A stretch of 64,000 nucleotides of DNA from Prostheceraeus crozeri (taxonomy: Eukaryota; Platyhelminthes; Polycladida; Euryleptidae), in NCBI GenBank assembly GCA_907163375.1, contig CAJQUW010014381.1, positions 186,001-250,000 on the forward strand, written 5' to 3'. This document shows, piece by piece, positions 32,897 to 44,120 of the stretch. Every line of letters begins with the position of its first letter. Position 1 is the first letter of the stretch. The position numbers were made by a program, and so were the translations under genes. The notes below the pieces were generated by a model. It was not told the origin of the DNA, searched no databases, and was given only the letters and a program-made list of their open reading frames with translations.

Positions 32897-33685
32897 TTAT
32901 ACCTCCCGAACCAAAAGATCTATCATAATCTCTTCACCTCCAAAATTTATTTCTTGGCCTTTCTCATCAGTGATTCTAATGCCAATGTTGTTAATAGTTT
33001 TTCTTGTAATAGGAAAATATATTAATGTTTGAGGAAATACATTTAATCTATAACCAATGGGTACAGTAAAAGCTGGAAAACTGAATATTAAATTTGACAA
33101 TTTACCATTTATATATCCTCCTTCAATAATGTCACAATGTACAACAATTGAATTTATTTCAGTTATTTTTGGAATCTTCTCACCTAAATGATAACCTTGA
33201 CAATAAGTTTGTTTATTAAATCCTAATAGCTTTGACAATGATCTATCATGATTAAAATCAACTTGATGATTTTCGTCTAAAGTAAGAGAAAATTTATTAA
33301 CTGCCGGTTCAACTGCAAAATGTAATTGTTTCTTATCTTTAAATGGTATACCTAAATGTCTCTTAATTTCATTTGATATTGATTCAACTTCGTAAGAACC
33401 AGGAAGAAAAGTTAGTATTTTCCATGTTTTGCCTTTATCAGTAGAATATCTAAATTGACCATTCACATCTTTGATAACGTTTTGAATAGTGTTAAATGTA
33501 GAGAAACTAGTCAATGCAATTTGATAATTTTTATTTTGTTCCAAATGTAGAATGGGTTCTAAATTACAAGTGTGTGATGAAGTAGTTGTTATAATTTTTA
33601 ACGTCGTACTAAATTTTGATGAACCCAAAATCTCTGTTAGATTTTCTAAATGATTATTAATTTTGTCTAAATCTGCTGAACACAT
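32897..33685 (-). CDS. Penton (single jelly-roll minor capsid protein)
   Basis: A 262-residue frame with the Polinton penton pattern: a polar N-terminus, then NLEPILHLEQNKNYQIALTS with FSTFNTIQNV, and FLPGSYEVESISNEIKRHL. The family forms capsid vertices. It lies directly upstream of the ATPase on the same strand, as is common in this group. Looks intact. Confidence 0.75.
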   Translation of the reverse strand: MCSADLDKINNHLENLTEILGSSKFSTTLKIITTTSSHTCNLEPILHLEQNKNYQIALTSFSTFNTIQNVIKDVNGQFRYSTDKGKTWKILTFLPGSYEVESISNEIKRHLGIPFKDKKQLHFAVEPAVNKFSLTLDENHQVDFNHDRSLSKLLGFNKQTYCQGYHLGEKIPKITEINSIVVHCDIIEGGYINGKLSNLIFSFPAFTVPIGYRLNVFPQTLIYFPITRKTINNIGIRITDEKGQEINFGGEEIMIDLLVREV

Positions 33686-33749
33686 TTTTTAGTTAAAATT
33701 TTGAATAAATATCTTTTATAAAAAATTAGAAACAACATATTTCAACTAC

Positions 33750-33775
33750 GGGCGAAGCCCTAGAACATTCGGTTC
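33750..33775 (-). repeat. Double-hairpin repeat at the end of a gene
   Basis: GGGCGAAGCCC, spacer TA, GAACATTCGGTTC. It overlaps the 3' end of the 276-residue minus-strand gene and supplies its last residues. Confidence 0.85.
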
Positions 33776-34590
33776 GTTATACTTTTATAATCCTCTTCAT
33801 TTAGAATCTTCTTTTCTAACAGTCTTTTCAATATAGCATGAATTTCATTGAAACTAGAATTATGACCTTCTTTTATCGCGGATATTAAAATATTTAATCT
33901 ATTTAGTAATTCTTGTGGATCATCTGGTAAAAATATGGTTGTTTCTGTTTCTGTTTTCTGTTTTTCAGATAAACCTTTCCCTACTTTAACTCCCGTTGAT
34001 AATAAATTTTCTAATTGTTTATAACGTCTAAGAGATTTTGCTGCACCAACTCTATCTAACATAGCTTTATATTTTATAAGATCTTCTACAGCATAATTTT
34101 TTAAGTCTGCTCCTCTTAAAAGATCAACAAAATTTCTATCTAAATTAAAAGGAGATTTATCTGGTGAAAAAATTAAACCTCGAAAAGGTTGTGGAAATAT
34201 TTCTTTTTGTCCGAGATAAAATCTAGGTATTGTTTTTCCATCTATAAATGAAATAGAATGTTCAAATTGCATAGATTTTGGTAATTTCTTATTAATGTTT
34301 GATTCTAGTAATCCATAGTCATCTAATATAGTTTTGTGCTCTGGATCTGTTATATCAATTTGTTTATCATTATTTGTACTTTCTTTTTCAAGAGTTTTAA
34401 ATGGTTTCATAGTTTTTTCAAAATCAGTTTTTACTTGCTCGGTTTGCTGCATTTTTTCAAACATATCAGATTGAATACCAGCTTTTATCATTCTATGTTG
34501 AAGATGATTTTCTTTCATAATATTTCTTTGTTTTATTAACTCTTCTAATTGTTTTATTCTTTTAAAATTATCAGCTCTAATTTTATCCAT
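33760..34590 (-). CDS. Conserved-looking Polinton protein, probably virion-associated
   Basis: Frame of about 276 residues from the Met at 34,590 (MDKIRADNFKRIKQLEELIK); an upstream Met at 34,656 is also open but less likely since it would be a hydrophobic, atypical extension. Coiled coil at the start, then LPKSMQFEHSISFIDGKTIP and GLIFSPDKSPFNLDRNFV. I recall similar blocks beside the penton gene in other Polintons but cannot name a function. The last residues (NRMF) come from a hairpin repeat at 33,750-33,775. Confidence 0.55.
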   Translation of the reverse strand: MDKIRADNFKRIKQLEELIKQRNIMKENHLQHRMIKAGIQSDMFEKMQQTEQVKTDFEKTMKPFKTLEKESTNNDKQIDITDPEHKTILDDYGLLESNINKKLPKSMQFEHSISFIDGKTIPRFYLGQKEIFPQPFRGLIFSPDKSPFNLDRNFVDLLRGADLKNYAVEDLIKYKAMLDRVGAAKSLRRYKQLENLLSTGVKVGKGLSEKQKTETETTIFLPDDPQELLNRLNILISAIKEGHNSSFNEIHAILKRLLEKKILNEEDYKSITNRMF

Positions 34591-34711
34591 TTTTAAAATA
34601 TAATATTTGAATTTTGTGGTAACATTGGAATACAGCAAAAACATTTTACTGAACAAATTATTTTTTTATTGCTTTGTTGTTTGACATCTTTTCGTTTAAA
34701 GTTTTCTCGTT

Positions 34712-35479
34712 TTAAGTTTTGTTTAATAAAGTTTTGTTTAATAAAGTTTTGTTTAATAAAGTTTTGCTTAAATTTTCGCTTAAAGTTTTTAGCTCTTCTA
34801 AAAAAATTTTATCATTTTCTTCATTAGAAATTTTACCACCAGTAAAAGTTTTACCATCACTAGAAATTTTGCCACCCTGTTTATTCTTATCATCAACTTT
34901 TTCGGTCTTTAAATGAAATGATATTTGATTTACTTCATTAGCTATTTGATCAAATTTTTCAATCTCATCTAACGTAATAACATTATCATCACATGCTCTT
35001 TGAAAGTAGTAATGTAGTTTATCATAGACTTCTTTAATATGTAAATGCTTAGTTTTTAATGATTTTCGTTTCTTAGTTATTAAAGATTTATCTAACATTG
35101 TAACAAGTGAAGATGCAAAAACACCCGTACCTGTTAAAGCTGTAGCAACTACTGGAATTACTAAAACACCTGAAGATATAACAATTGTTAAAGCACCTAA
35201 ACTTATTGTTTAGAATATGCCAATTCCTTGTGTTACATTCTTAACTTTAGTCCATCTCTTTCTTAATTTTTTATAATGCTCTAATCTTAATAATAATTGA
35301 GATTCCTTATCTTTCATATACCTAACTCTATCTTTGTGTTTTTCTTTATTCATTTTTTCAATGTTAATCTTTTCAATGTCCATTAAAGTAGAACTACGTT
35401 CATATGATAACGAAGGATATATTCTTGCGGTTTCTTCCATTTTTGTTTCTTCCATTTTTAAAGAAATATTATTAGTCAC
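34712..35479 (-). pseudogene. Membrane-associated Polinton protein region, fragmentary
   Basis: Two minus-strand frames (35,210-35,479 and 34,712-35,098) flank DNA that encodes a long hydrophobic stretch. The first has YPSLSYERSSTLMD and a basic helix ending in KNVTQGIGIF; the second has HIKEVYDKLHYYFQRACDDN and an acidic tail. The C-terminus holds three TLLNK repeats from a 15-bp tandem repeat (about 34,723-34,770). Looks broken. Role unknown; a membrane or inner capsid function fits the hydrophobic part. Confidence 0.45.
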
Positions 35480-35515
35480 ATGTTATATTTAAAAACCTAA
35501 AAGATGGATAAAATT

Positions 35516-35878
35516 CACGAATTTGAAATTCTCAACTTTTATGATTTTTGGTGTCCTGGAACGGTCATGATTTTAAGGGTGAAAATTGTAATTCTCAAAT
35601 TTTGAGATTTTGAAAAATTTGAAAAATTGGGTATTTTTAAAAACGCCCAAATTTGTGAATTTAGGTCTTCATAACCTGAAAAAGGGTTCAAATTCATGAA
35701 TTTATGTCGTTTTTTAAAATGCCATTTTTTGAAAAAATGGTACTTTTTGAATGGACTAAATTCATGTATTTAGGTCTTAAAAACCTGAAAAAGGGTCTAA
35801 ATTCATGAATTTGTCGTTTTTAAAGATACTATTTTTTTGAATTTTATGGTGTCCTGGAACGGTCTTTTGCCCATTACT
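35516..35878 (-). repeat. Right terminal inverted repeat of the Polinton
   Basis: 363 bp that match the left repeat in reverse complement almost perfectly. The tip ends ...CCATTACT, followed at once by the target duplication TACGTT. Confidence 0.92.
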
Positions 35879-35884
35879 TACGTT

Positions 35885-36140
35885 GGTTTGGCCACGTGGT
35901 AAGAATGGATGAGACAGAGTGGATCAGAAAAGTTATGTGGATGGAAGGAGATGGTAAAAGAGGAGCAGGAAGACAAAAGAAGACCTGGAACCAAGTGGTG
36001 AAAGATGATCGAAACGTGTGGGAGCCCAGGAAGCGGACGCCCGTGATCGACCGAATTGGAAGTTCATACTAAAGCAGTAAGCGCATAAACCACCATCTTC
36101 TGGAAAAGGACGCAAAAAGGGATGAGTGAGTGAAGTCATT
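35885..36140 (+). pseudogene. LINE ORF2 3' fragment, right of the Polinton insertion
   Basis: Reads WFGHVVRMDETEWIRKVMW and GDGKRGAGRQKKTWNQVVKD, the usual C-terminal end of a non-LTR retrotransposon ORF2, in phase with the fragment that stops at 18,011. It ends near a short GATGAGTGAGTGAAG microsatellite-like tail. Confidence 0.7.
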
Positions 36141-36452
36141 GTCATTTTGATTCACACCATCCAATTCCACTTTAAGTTCCTTCTTTCTTTTCAAACTCGT
36201 GTGAATTAATTCCTGTCCATGCAAGATCTTCTTATCTCTTTGTATATTTCTACTGTCGAGAGCAGTCTCCAGTCGAGAGTTTCCTTTTTCTGTCTGAAGA
36301 TCAGCAACTTCGATTCCAATTAATATTTCTTTCCTTTCTTTTTCCAAGCTTTGTCGTTGGTGATAGGCAGAAGAAGCTTGCTGATCTCGTCGAAATTCAC
36401 CGTTCGCTTTTTGCATCAGCTCTACCGTTCTTCTCAACCTTGAGCAGCTCAC
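36069..36452 (-). pseudogene. Hypothetical helical frame, unknown
   Basis: A 127-residue minus-strand frame, strongly charged and probably helical in the middle (LEKERKEILIGIEVADLQ). The last 25 residues overlap the LINE tail in antisense. No family recognised; may be a remnant of the hAT interior or chance. Confidence 0.2.
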
Positions 36453-36489
36453 TCGTTAGGGGCACTTTGATAGGGCCACCTCTTCGATT

Positions 36490-38179
36490 GATTTGAAAAA
36501 GATTTTTAAATATATTTACAGATTAATTCACACTAATGCGGCAAAAACGAAGAATATTTGAGTAGTTGAATACATAATGTAGAGCTAGAGTTACATTTCT
36601 TATTTCACTTAGCAGCAAGACGAAGTGTGCACCAAGACATACTGACACATGGTGGTGCGAAGAAGTAGCCGCAGCAGTGGAAGAAAAGAGAATGCGATTC
36701 GCGATATGCAAAGGCAAAGGAGAATGCCCGCAAGATCATTTGGCAATCTCAAGAGAGGAGAAGGAAAGAATTGGCGCAATTATTGACAAGCGAAGAGGGC
36801 AAGATGCTCAGGTGCGAAACTGTTACCTGTTTCTGATACTTCGGAGACATGTTGGATTCCGGTGGTGGAGCGAATGCACAGCTGTGACTGCGCGAATTGA
36901 GTGGCTGGGGGGGGGGGGAGAAATTCCGAGAGCTATCATCGTCCAAACCAACGGAGATGGAGAAAAGGACGTTAAACGGATAAAGCAAAAAACGGACAAG
37001 TTAACTAGGTTCACATTCTTCATGAACTGCAATGAGCAATCAGCATCTACTAAATAGTGCCATCGTGAGTACTTACTATTGAAAAATGTTCGAATATGTT
37101 CACTAATTGAATTTCATAGCTTCAAAAAAATTTCGAAACAATTAATTTCACCATTCATGTTAGCATATAATATTATGCAGACAGGCACCAAACTAAGGTT
37201 TAGGTTGATCGCCAATCTACTGAACGTCGCTGAACTTCGTAGAATAACGATTGATGATATCCTACTGAAGTTGGAAGTGAATATTTCTATCAAGTAAGAA
37301 CCAATTCCTCTTAATGATTCAACCAATGCGGAGTGGACTTTGACTTCTTCGACTGACCAACGCCGCATACCTTGTAGAATATCTTTCAGACTGTCACTTA
37401 CAAAACACGAATGCAGTTTTTATAGTGGCAATCCTTCACTTAACCAAACGGACTTTGACCGTTGTGACTCATAAAAGAACTTCCGTAAAATGTTCTCTCA
37501 GACAACTAAGCACGCCTGACACTCAAACAGAACCAAGAGTTTAATCATTGTCTTCCGAAAATCCAACATTTTTGTACATTAAGTGCTGACTTAAGCAAAG
37601 GTACACAGGTGTGCCGAATATGATTGTAATGCGTGTTTGACATGACCGAAATTGATTTTAGATCTGAAATTCTAAGGATAGCATAATACTTCAAAAATAT
37701 ACATGGAAAATATATTTCATCTAGATATCATCATTTGTGAAGAAGTTGTAGTGTTTCAAAAAACATGTCGTCTACACAGGTAGACAGGTGTGGCGATGAG
37801 GGTTAAGATGTAGCGTAGGACTTGATACAGTAATACTGCCATAGACCTATTGTTCACTAAACATGGATGCATCTGTAAAATGTACTTTTGTACTAAATGA
37901 TGGATTACATAAACATAAAAGACAGAAGAACCACAAATATTTGTTATTAAAATATGTTGTAAAATAAAAATTGTATATTGTTGTTAAAATATTTTTTAGA
38001 TAATATCGAATTCGATATATTTAGATGAATTGTTGGTCATACACGATATTTATGGGTAGGCCTAATCGCCTAATCGCACCGGAATGGGTTTTTCCAAAAT
38101 CTGATTTTTCTTCATTTTAACTGATTTTGTAGCCTACCAAATGAATGAATTTGTAAGTCAATATGTCTAATGAATTTTT
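36490..38179. other. Decayed hAT interior, nothing recognised
   Basis: Contains only short frames without recognisable domains (the longest, at 36,677-37,057, is unassigned) and a G-tract near 36,910. By position it belongs to the hAT body between the LINE fragment and the piggyBac. Confidence 0.4.
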
Positions 38180-38314
38180 TTAACCCATTAACGACCAACT
38201 ACGTAAAATGATCTCAAACCTGCTTGCATTACATTGCCTTGATCCAAAAGCAAACAGAATGACATTGAAAAAGATATCACATCACCGCAGAAAAATATAT
38301 TGATTTTTTTGTAA

Positions 38315-41300
38315 ATGTTCCCGTGGCGGGAACATGGGCGGCAGAGAGTCTGTCTATGAAAATTGCGATATTTTTTCATAACATGCAACTATGAAATATC
38401 TGGCATGATATGATGACATGTTTGATTGACTATACTTCAACTATGATAAAAAGTGTCAAGTCCATGAGATCTGCTAGAATGAAAACTCAGAATCAATCAT
38501 AGAAACCTGTATTATCAGTTTGAAATTCAAATGTAGATGATCTCAAGCGCGCCCACTAGCGAAATACAAGAAGACATAGCATACATAACTTAAGTCAGTA
38601 TCGATGGAACACTTCAAAACACTCATCATGCAAATTTACTCGGCACTTTGCACAACATCATCTAGAGTTCGTTTTGCATACTTTGCATATACCCTGCTTT
38701 TGTGCGGGAGCTTGATAATGCTTCACATCATCAAATCGAACCTCTGAAGGAACATTGCAAATTGCAGCAGCAGAATATGATCGCTTTCGACTGGTTTTAT
38801 ATTTCAGAAGGATGGAGCTCACGACTTCACGTCGGAAGTCCAGCAAACTTAGTTGAGCACTGTCACATGACTTATTGATGCGATAAAGAATCCAAGAGTT
38901 TTGCAAGGCCACATCCAGCATCCATGCGAATGGAGCCCACCCCCATTTCTTCATGCGAATTCAGATTATATACTTTGCAACATTTTGGTCCATTCTATCG
39001 ACGTATCCCATGCACTGGTTGTAGCAATGGAATTGGTTTGGCTGCGACACTTGAATATACTTTCGCTCAATCTTGCTCCATCTTTGTACATTTCTTGTTG
39101 GTTTGGATGAAAGACAGTTGGAGGCAATGTAGACAGCGCGGTTGTCATTCCAACCTACAACTGTTATAGTTGTCGAATCCTGTCTTGCAGTCACCTGTTT
39201 CACATGACCTCGTTCTTATTCTCAAGATCTTTGTTACCCATGATATCACACTTGCTCAATTTTTTCTTATTGATTACACCAGTTGCACTAATATCTCTTG
39301 TTCCGAGATAGGAAAGCAACCGGAATGAAGTAAAATATAGTTATCCATGTATACATGGTAGCTTTGACCTGGAGGTAAGCACTCCATTAGATTCAAAACA
39401 ACGTGCTCACCTAGTCCCCATGCTGCTGTTGTCGAGATATGCCGCCCTGTTTTAGCCCCTTGGTAGGGTTCGAATTGAATCACATACCCGTAGGCCTCTG
39501 CAAGTACCCAAACTTTATAACCTACCCTGATAGGCTTGTTGTTGATTCTTTGCTTACTTCCATGGGAGCCGTAGCAAGGAATCATGGATTCATCCACGGA
39601 TTTTGTTTCACAATTTGAAGAATACTTCAAGAACTTCTCATTGAGGTTTGTGATGAGAGGACGCAGCTTTGAAAATTTGTCACTTTTGTCTAAATTCGAG
39701 TTATCACATAAATGCAAATTTCGTAGAGTTCTTTCGAACTCATTACGTGGCATAGTGTCCGACATGGCAGCAACAATGAGATCCGGAGACAGACTCCAAT
39801 ACAATCGACGATCTGGCAATCTGTGGTACCTACTCATCAAAAGCATTGCCAAAAATAGGCGAAATTTTTCTTTTGTGATGCCAAACTCTGTGTCACTTCT
39901 CTCTCTTCGTGTGTATAACGTAAAGTCAACAATGCCTGAGATCAACATATCATCAAAGAACAATTCGATCAGAGAGAGAGAGGTGTCCCAATTTCCTCTA
40001 AGTGGTTCACTTCAGGTGTGCTCTGTGAATTCCTTGATTTGATGTCACGATTAGTCCATCTCAAATCAGTCAGTAGTGGAGGCTTTTCATCACTCAAACG
40101 TCCTCTATGAATGCTGTCGTCTTGGATGGAGTTAGTCTGCAAGGCATCGCCCAAGGACTCACTTCGTGAATCATCATCCATGGTATCAGATATTCGATCA
40201 CCGTAATTTATTCGAACGTCAGCCTCGACCAATAGCTGATTGCCGCTCAATCGATTGATGTCAAAATCGTCCTCATCTGCACTGTCTTCCTCTGAACAAT
40301 CTCCATCTCCAGGTGGCTGTATTGCTATGTCTGTACTCACAAACGACTCGTCATCTTCTAGCATTGCAACAACATCCAATTTCAATTTCTTCACCATAAT
40401 GAGATTCGCTGAACTATTCTCAAGCAGACGAGAAAATGACTTTGTAGAGCACAATGATTCAAAATAGCAACTGTCACCTCACACTATGGTAGAGAAAGAC
40501 TGTGAACTCGTCAGAAGACTGGAATACAGAAAATGTCTATGTTCAGCAGCTTTACTATGCTGTGGAAACTCCTATCTCTCAATGTATCAAAATTGTCCAA
40601 TATCCTCAGTACAATGAAGTTGTTAACAATGTGATCTGCCTGAGAATTCGGGGATTGCCCTACGACCCAATTATTGATGCAAGCGCAAGGCACAGTCAAG
40701 GGTCAGAGAGATTTGAGTGTTTCATTTACACTGTTTCGCCGTTTCTTCGGCGGAAATAGCTTTGATTTATCACACTCAAAATAGACATGCATGCACGTGT
40801 ACACTTACAACCACTTTCTGCAGCATGTAACTCACAGAAACATGAAATTTACAGTCAATCTTCGCGGAAATTTCACTCAAGTAGCCGCACGTGCAACATA
40901 AAATTACTTGCAGAGCATCAATCAAAAGAACCGACCAACTATAGACAAATTTCAAACAGAAAAAATTTGTTGTGATTTTCTAGTGCACAAGCCCCCTGAC
41001 GACCATGTTCCCGTTGTGGGAACATTTTTCAAACAACTGGGAATCGAAGTAGATAATCAATTTTTCAAAAGATATGTCACCAATGGGTGGAGCATGCCAG
41101 GAGCTCACGACTCATCGGTCTGATGTGATTTGTTGGTCCAAATTTCGATTATGGAGGTATTTGATCAGCACCATTGATAATTTTGAAATGATTTTTCAAA
41201 AAAATGGATTTCTCCTTCTCCATGACGCAACTTGTTGACTATATCACCATGAAACTGTCAGACATATGTTTTTTGGATCATTGTTGTATATTTTTAGCGC

Positions 41301-41372
41301 CAATCTCCTTCCTATTGTGTTCTTTAATGCTCAGAATCATGTCTTAAAAGAATGTTCCCGCAGCGGGAACAT
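38315..41372. repeat. Three 21-bp palindromes inside the piggyBac ends
   Basis: ATGTTCCCG-NNG-YGGGAACAT occurs at 38,315-38,335, 41,005-41,025 and 41,352-41,372 (centres TGG, TTG and CAG). One is 118 bp from the left tip, one touches the right tip and one lies 360 bp inside the right end. Confidence 0.85.
38658..40454 (-). pseudogene. piggyBac transposase, frameshifted
   Basis: Four minus-strand frames in order. 40,454-39,969: acidic N-terminus (EDDESFVSTD, SEEDSADEDDFD). 39,963-39,274: DDE_Tnp_1_7 core, with SVDESMIPCYGSHGSK and YHVYMDNYI carrying catalytic Asp residues. 39,203-38,961: NQCMGYVDRMDQNVAKY. 38,954-38,658: KKWGWAPFAWMLDVALQN and a Cys-rich end (GICKVCKTNSR). The domain order is complete, but at least three frame changes show it is inactive. 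The usual protein is about 550-600 residues. Confidence 0.85.
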
Positions 41373-41389
41373 GGTCGTTAATGGGTTAA

Positions 41390-42388
41390 AAAAATACATC
41401 GAATTATTTCCCGAATTTTTGTGACTTAAATTACATCATGAAAGCATGCATTTATCAAAGAATTAAAATTCATTCATTTAGGAAACTTTAAAACCTTTGC
41501 ATAAACTCAGCAATGGACAGCTTTGATATTCTTATCCTAAGATTGATGGACTAGAGGCTCTTTATTATTCGTCAAGGACCATCATCCTCAAATGATAGCT
41601 TGCGCTGCGATAAATGTCTTTCTCAACATTTATGATAAAACTGATGCGTAATTATATTAGACAGATGCATCAGATCGCTAGAGAAAATGAAAAGTAGAAA
41701 ACTGCGTAAGAAATTTGTAAGAATGATAGACAAGGAAAACCATAGACATGTATAAATATTGCATCAATACAACCAGGAATTTTCATAAGACAAGGTTATC
41801 ATTGTAATGTTACCATGTTACTAACTTTATCGTCGTGAAGAATTCCTTCACAATCTAAAATTGATGATGCAACTGTAATTATATACAGTAAATGTTCTGC
41901 AATCAGCACTTATTAACAAACTATGTGTATTGACACTGTACATTAGGTTACCCAAAATTAAAACGGCTTGGCTCTAGCATTGCACGGCTCGGTTCAGCTC
42001 GGCTTGAATATTTCAAAATCACATCGACTCGCGGCTCGTCAGGTTGAGCCATGTACATCTCTAACGCATACGTCAATATTCCCTTTGTAGACCCTCCTCA
42101 AAATCACATTATATTCACACCTGGGGCAAGAGATTAAGATTATTGTACCTAAGCGTATTTCATTTTAATCTACTTATTTGAATGTTACTATGAAAGTTCC
42201 AGGAATACGATAACGAGATTCAGTAGCATTTTGCAATTTACATATGACAATTTGAAGAAAAAAGGAAATAACGGAAAAATTGGTAAAAAACGAGAAATAA
42301 AGGACAATTTTCGAAAAAGCGGAAATAACGGAACTCTGGGTATCATGACTATACAAACATGTACGGGAAACTAGTCAATTCGTAAAAA
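41390..42388. other. Decayed hAT interior, no gene recognised
   Basis: No coding signal. Near 41,970-42,060 a GC-richer stretch with repeated GGCTCGG-like words ends GTACATCTCTAA, which resembles the tip of another hAT-type short element, but no partner end was found. Confidence 0.35.
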
Positions 42389-42814
42389 CTATTCGCGAAG
42401 TAGGGTAATTAGACATTGAATTGTGTCATCACTCAGTCTCAACCTTAATTTTGTCATGAACAGACCGGTCGCCGAGAATACATTTTCGGATTCAATCGAT
42501 GTTGGAGGTATAGATTGCAGGACACGATTGAGGATCATTCCTGTGTCTCGAGTTATACTGAACTGTTGTAATTCCATCACAGCCAACGATTCAAGGATAT
42601 GATTTCTTGCAGGAGGAGACTTTTCTAATGCAAACAGACTTTTCGCAGCTTTGGTTGAACCATCATCATCTGGATTATTACTTGAAACTTTTCTCTTCAA
42701 CAAATCCACACGATGCTTACTTTGAAGATGCGTGTGCATGCCTTTCGTATTTCCACCTTTGATACAGATACATTTTCCACATTCGTTGCACAAGGCACCA
42801 TCTTTCGCTTTCAC
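42389..42814 (-). pseudogene. hAT transposase remnant: BED finger joined to dimerisation domain
   Basis: A 141-residue frame. The start has a BED-type zinc finger (CNECGKCICIKGG, then MHTHLQSKHR) and the end the hAT C-terminal dimerisation domain (SIESENVFSATGLFMTK, RLSDDTIQCLITLL). The RNase H-like catalytic core that should lie between, several hundred residues, is absent, so this is an internally deleted copy. It may belong to the hAT that spans the block, on its minus strand. Confidence 0.8.
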
Positions 42815-43124
42815 AAAATATGTTCACGCTTGACTCATTTCGTCGATCGAGGCTTACATTAATCAAAAACTAAAGCACACGGCTACTGTCACTACGACTT
42901 TACGACTTCAGTCACTCAGAAACACTAGCACATAACAAATCAAGTCATGTTCATGTCCTCATCTGTTGCTTCACTTTGGAAAAAAAATTGATTTCAATCT
43001 CAAGATAGAGTGCGTGCATGATAATGTCGAATATCTTGGAAGCGCTGTGCACACACCGACTCGCCAGTCGCCAAGCCACAATCAATAACTCAGCTGAACA
43101 GCTGTTAAAATACTTACTTACTAC

Positions 43125-43907
43125 TTAACTTTTTCGTCGTTTGTTCCCGATTCCACCAGGGTTGGACGTTCCTGCGATAACTTTCTTCCACGCTTTCCGA
43201 TCTAGAGCAGTGTCCTCCTTGACCTTCAGTTGTTCTAGGTCTTCTTTGACACAGGCATACCACGCTTTCTTCGGTCTTCCTGGTGGACGGCGACCGTCAA
43301 CCGAAAGCTGGTATACCTCACCGATGATGTTATCAGTTGCTCTCCTTACATGCCCGAACCACCGCAAGCATTTCTGACGTAGGCGAATAGGAAGTTCGGG
43401 TATGCCGCACAGTCTTGCCACTTCATCACTTGGTACCTTGTCCTTAAGCTTGACATGTGCCATATAACGCAGCATTCGCCTATCAACGCCTCTTAGCTGC
43501 TCTATCAATTTTTGAGTGAGTGGCCACGTTTCCGCACCATAAGTTAGGACGGATCTTATGCACAACTCGTATACGTGTGCCCTGTAAATCAACGGAATGC
43601 CTTTGTTTGTCAACAGGCTGGCTAGCTCCCGCCACTTCTTCCAAGCGATTGCAATGCGCGCTCTGACTGCACTTTCCGTTCCGGCTTCTCTATCAAGGAC
43701 ATCCCCAAGATAGCAGAAATCTTGCACCTCTTTCACCGCCATGCCGTTGATTTCTAGGGAGTCATCGCCGTCTGCAGATTTGCTATTCACACACTTTCGA
43801 CAACGGAAACTGTGGACTATATTGAGGGCACGAAGTCCGGAACACTTCTTGTGGCACCACATTTTGCACGAAACACAGAAGATAGAGTTCACCCCGACGC
43901 CTTTCAT
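43125..43907 (-). pseudogene. LINE ORF2 C-terminal region with a PHD-like Cys-His module
   Basis: A 260-residue frame. CVSCKMWCHKKCSGLRA at the start with FRCRKC is a PHD-like zinc module common in the late part of some LINE ORF2 proteins. Then come VLTYGAETWPLTQK, RLRQKCLRWFGHVRRA and PGRPKKAWYACVKEDL, the standard tail of the protein. Confidence 0.8.
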
Positions 43908-44120
43908 GCAGCAACTGCAAGGTTATTTTCCTCACTTCGTCTGCTCCTTAAGACTCTTACCGGTGACAAGGACTTTTGACTTGGTTCCGTTGATCTTCAA
44001 TCCTCGCTCTTCCAGCTGAATGTTCCACGACTCGAGTTTCCTTTTAGCGTCTTGTTTTGACGTTGCCGTCATCACTAAGTCATCGGCATAGAGTAGCTCC
44101 CACGGACCATCACTTCTGCA

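Larger units (their letters stand above)
18012..35884. mobile_element. Polinton/adintovirus element with 6-bp duplication
   Basis: The element runs 18,018-35,878 (17,861 bp). Both ends start AGTAATGGGCAAAAGACC when read inward and are flanked by TACGTT (18,012-18,017 and 35,879-35,884), the 6-bp duplication known for Polintons. It encodes PolB, integrase, adenain-like protease, packaging ATPase, major capsid protein and penton plus minor virion-like proteins, the gene set shared by Polintons and adintoviruses. It looks broken, with roughly half a dozen breaks, mainly in the PolB, protease and small-protein regions. The nearly identical inverted repeats suggest a young copy. It is the innermost layer of this branch of the nest. 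Confidence 0.93.
38180..41389. mobile_element. piggyBac element with TTAA ends
   Basis: CCCATTAACGACCA at 38,184-38,197 and its exact reverse complement at 41,372-41,385 are flanked by TTAA (38,180-38,183 and 41,386-41,389). CCC-type tips and a TTAA target are the hallmarks of piggyBac, and a DDE_Tnp_1_7 transposase is encoded inside on the minus strand. Length 3,202 bp. It lies in the hAT interior. Confidence 0.93.

Noticed and set aside
36900-36925. G-tract as a regulatory quadruplex
   Set aside because: A single run of G without further runs nearby; more likely a simple homopolymer.
17247-42350. CAGGGTTCCCAGAG-like word at 17,247 and CTCTGGGTA-like word at 42,335 as tips of a second hAT
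   Set aside because: The match is short and imperfect and no flanking duplication was found.
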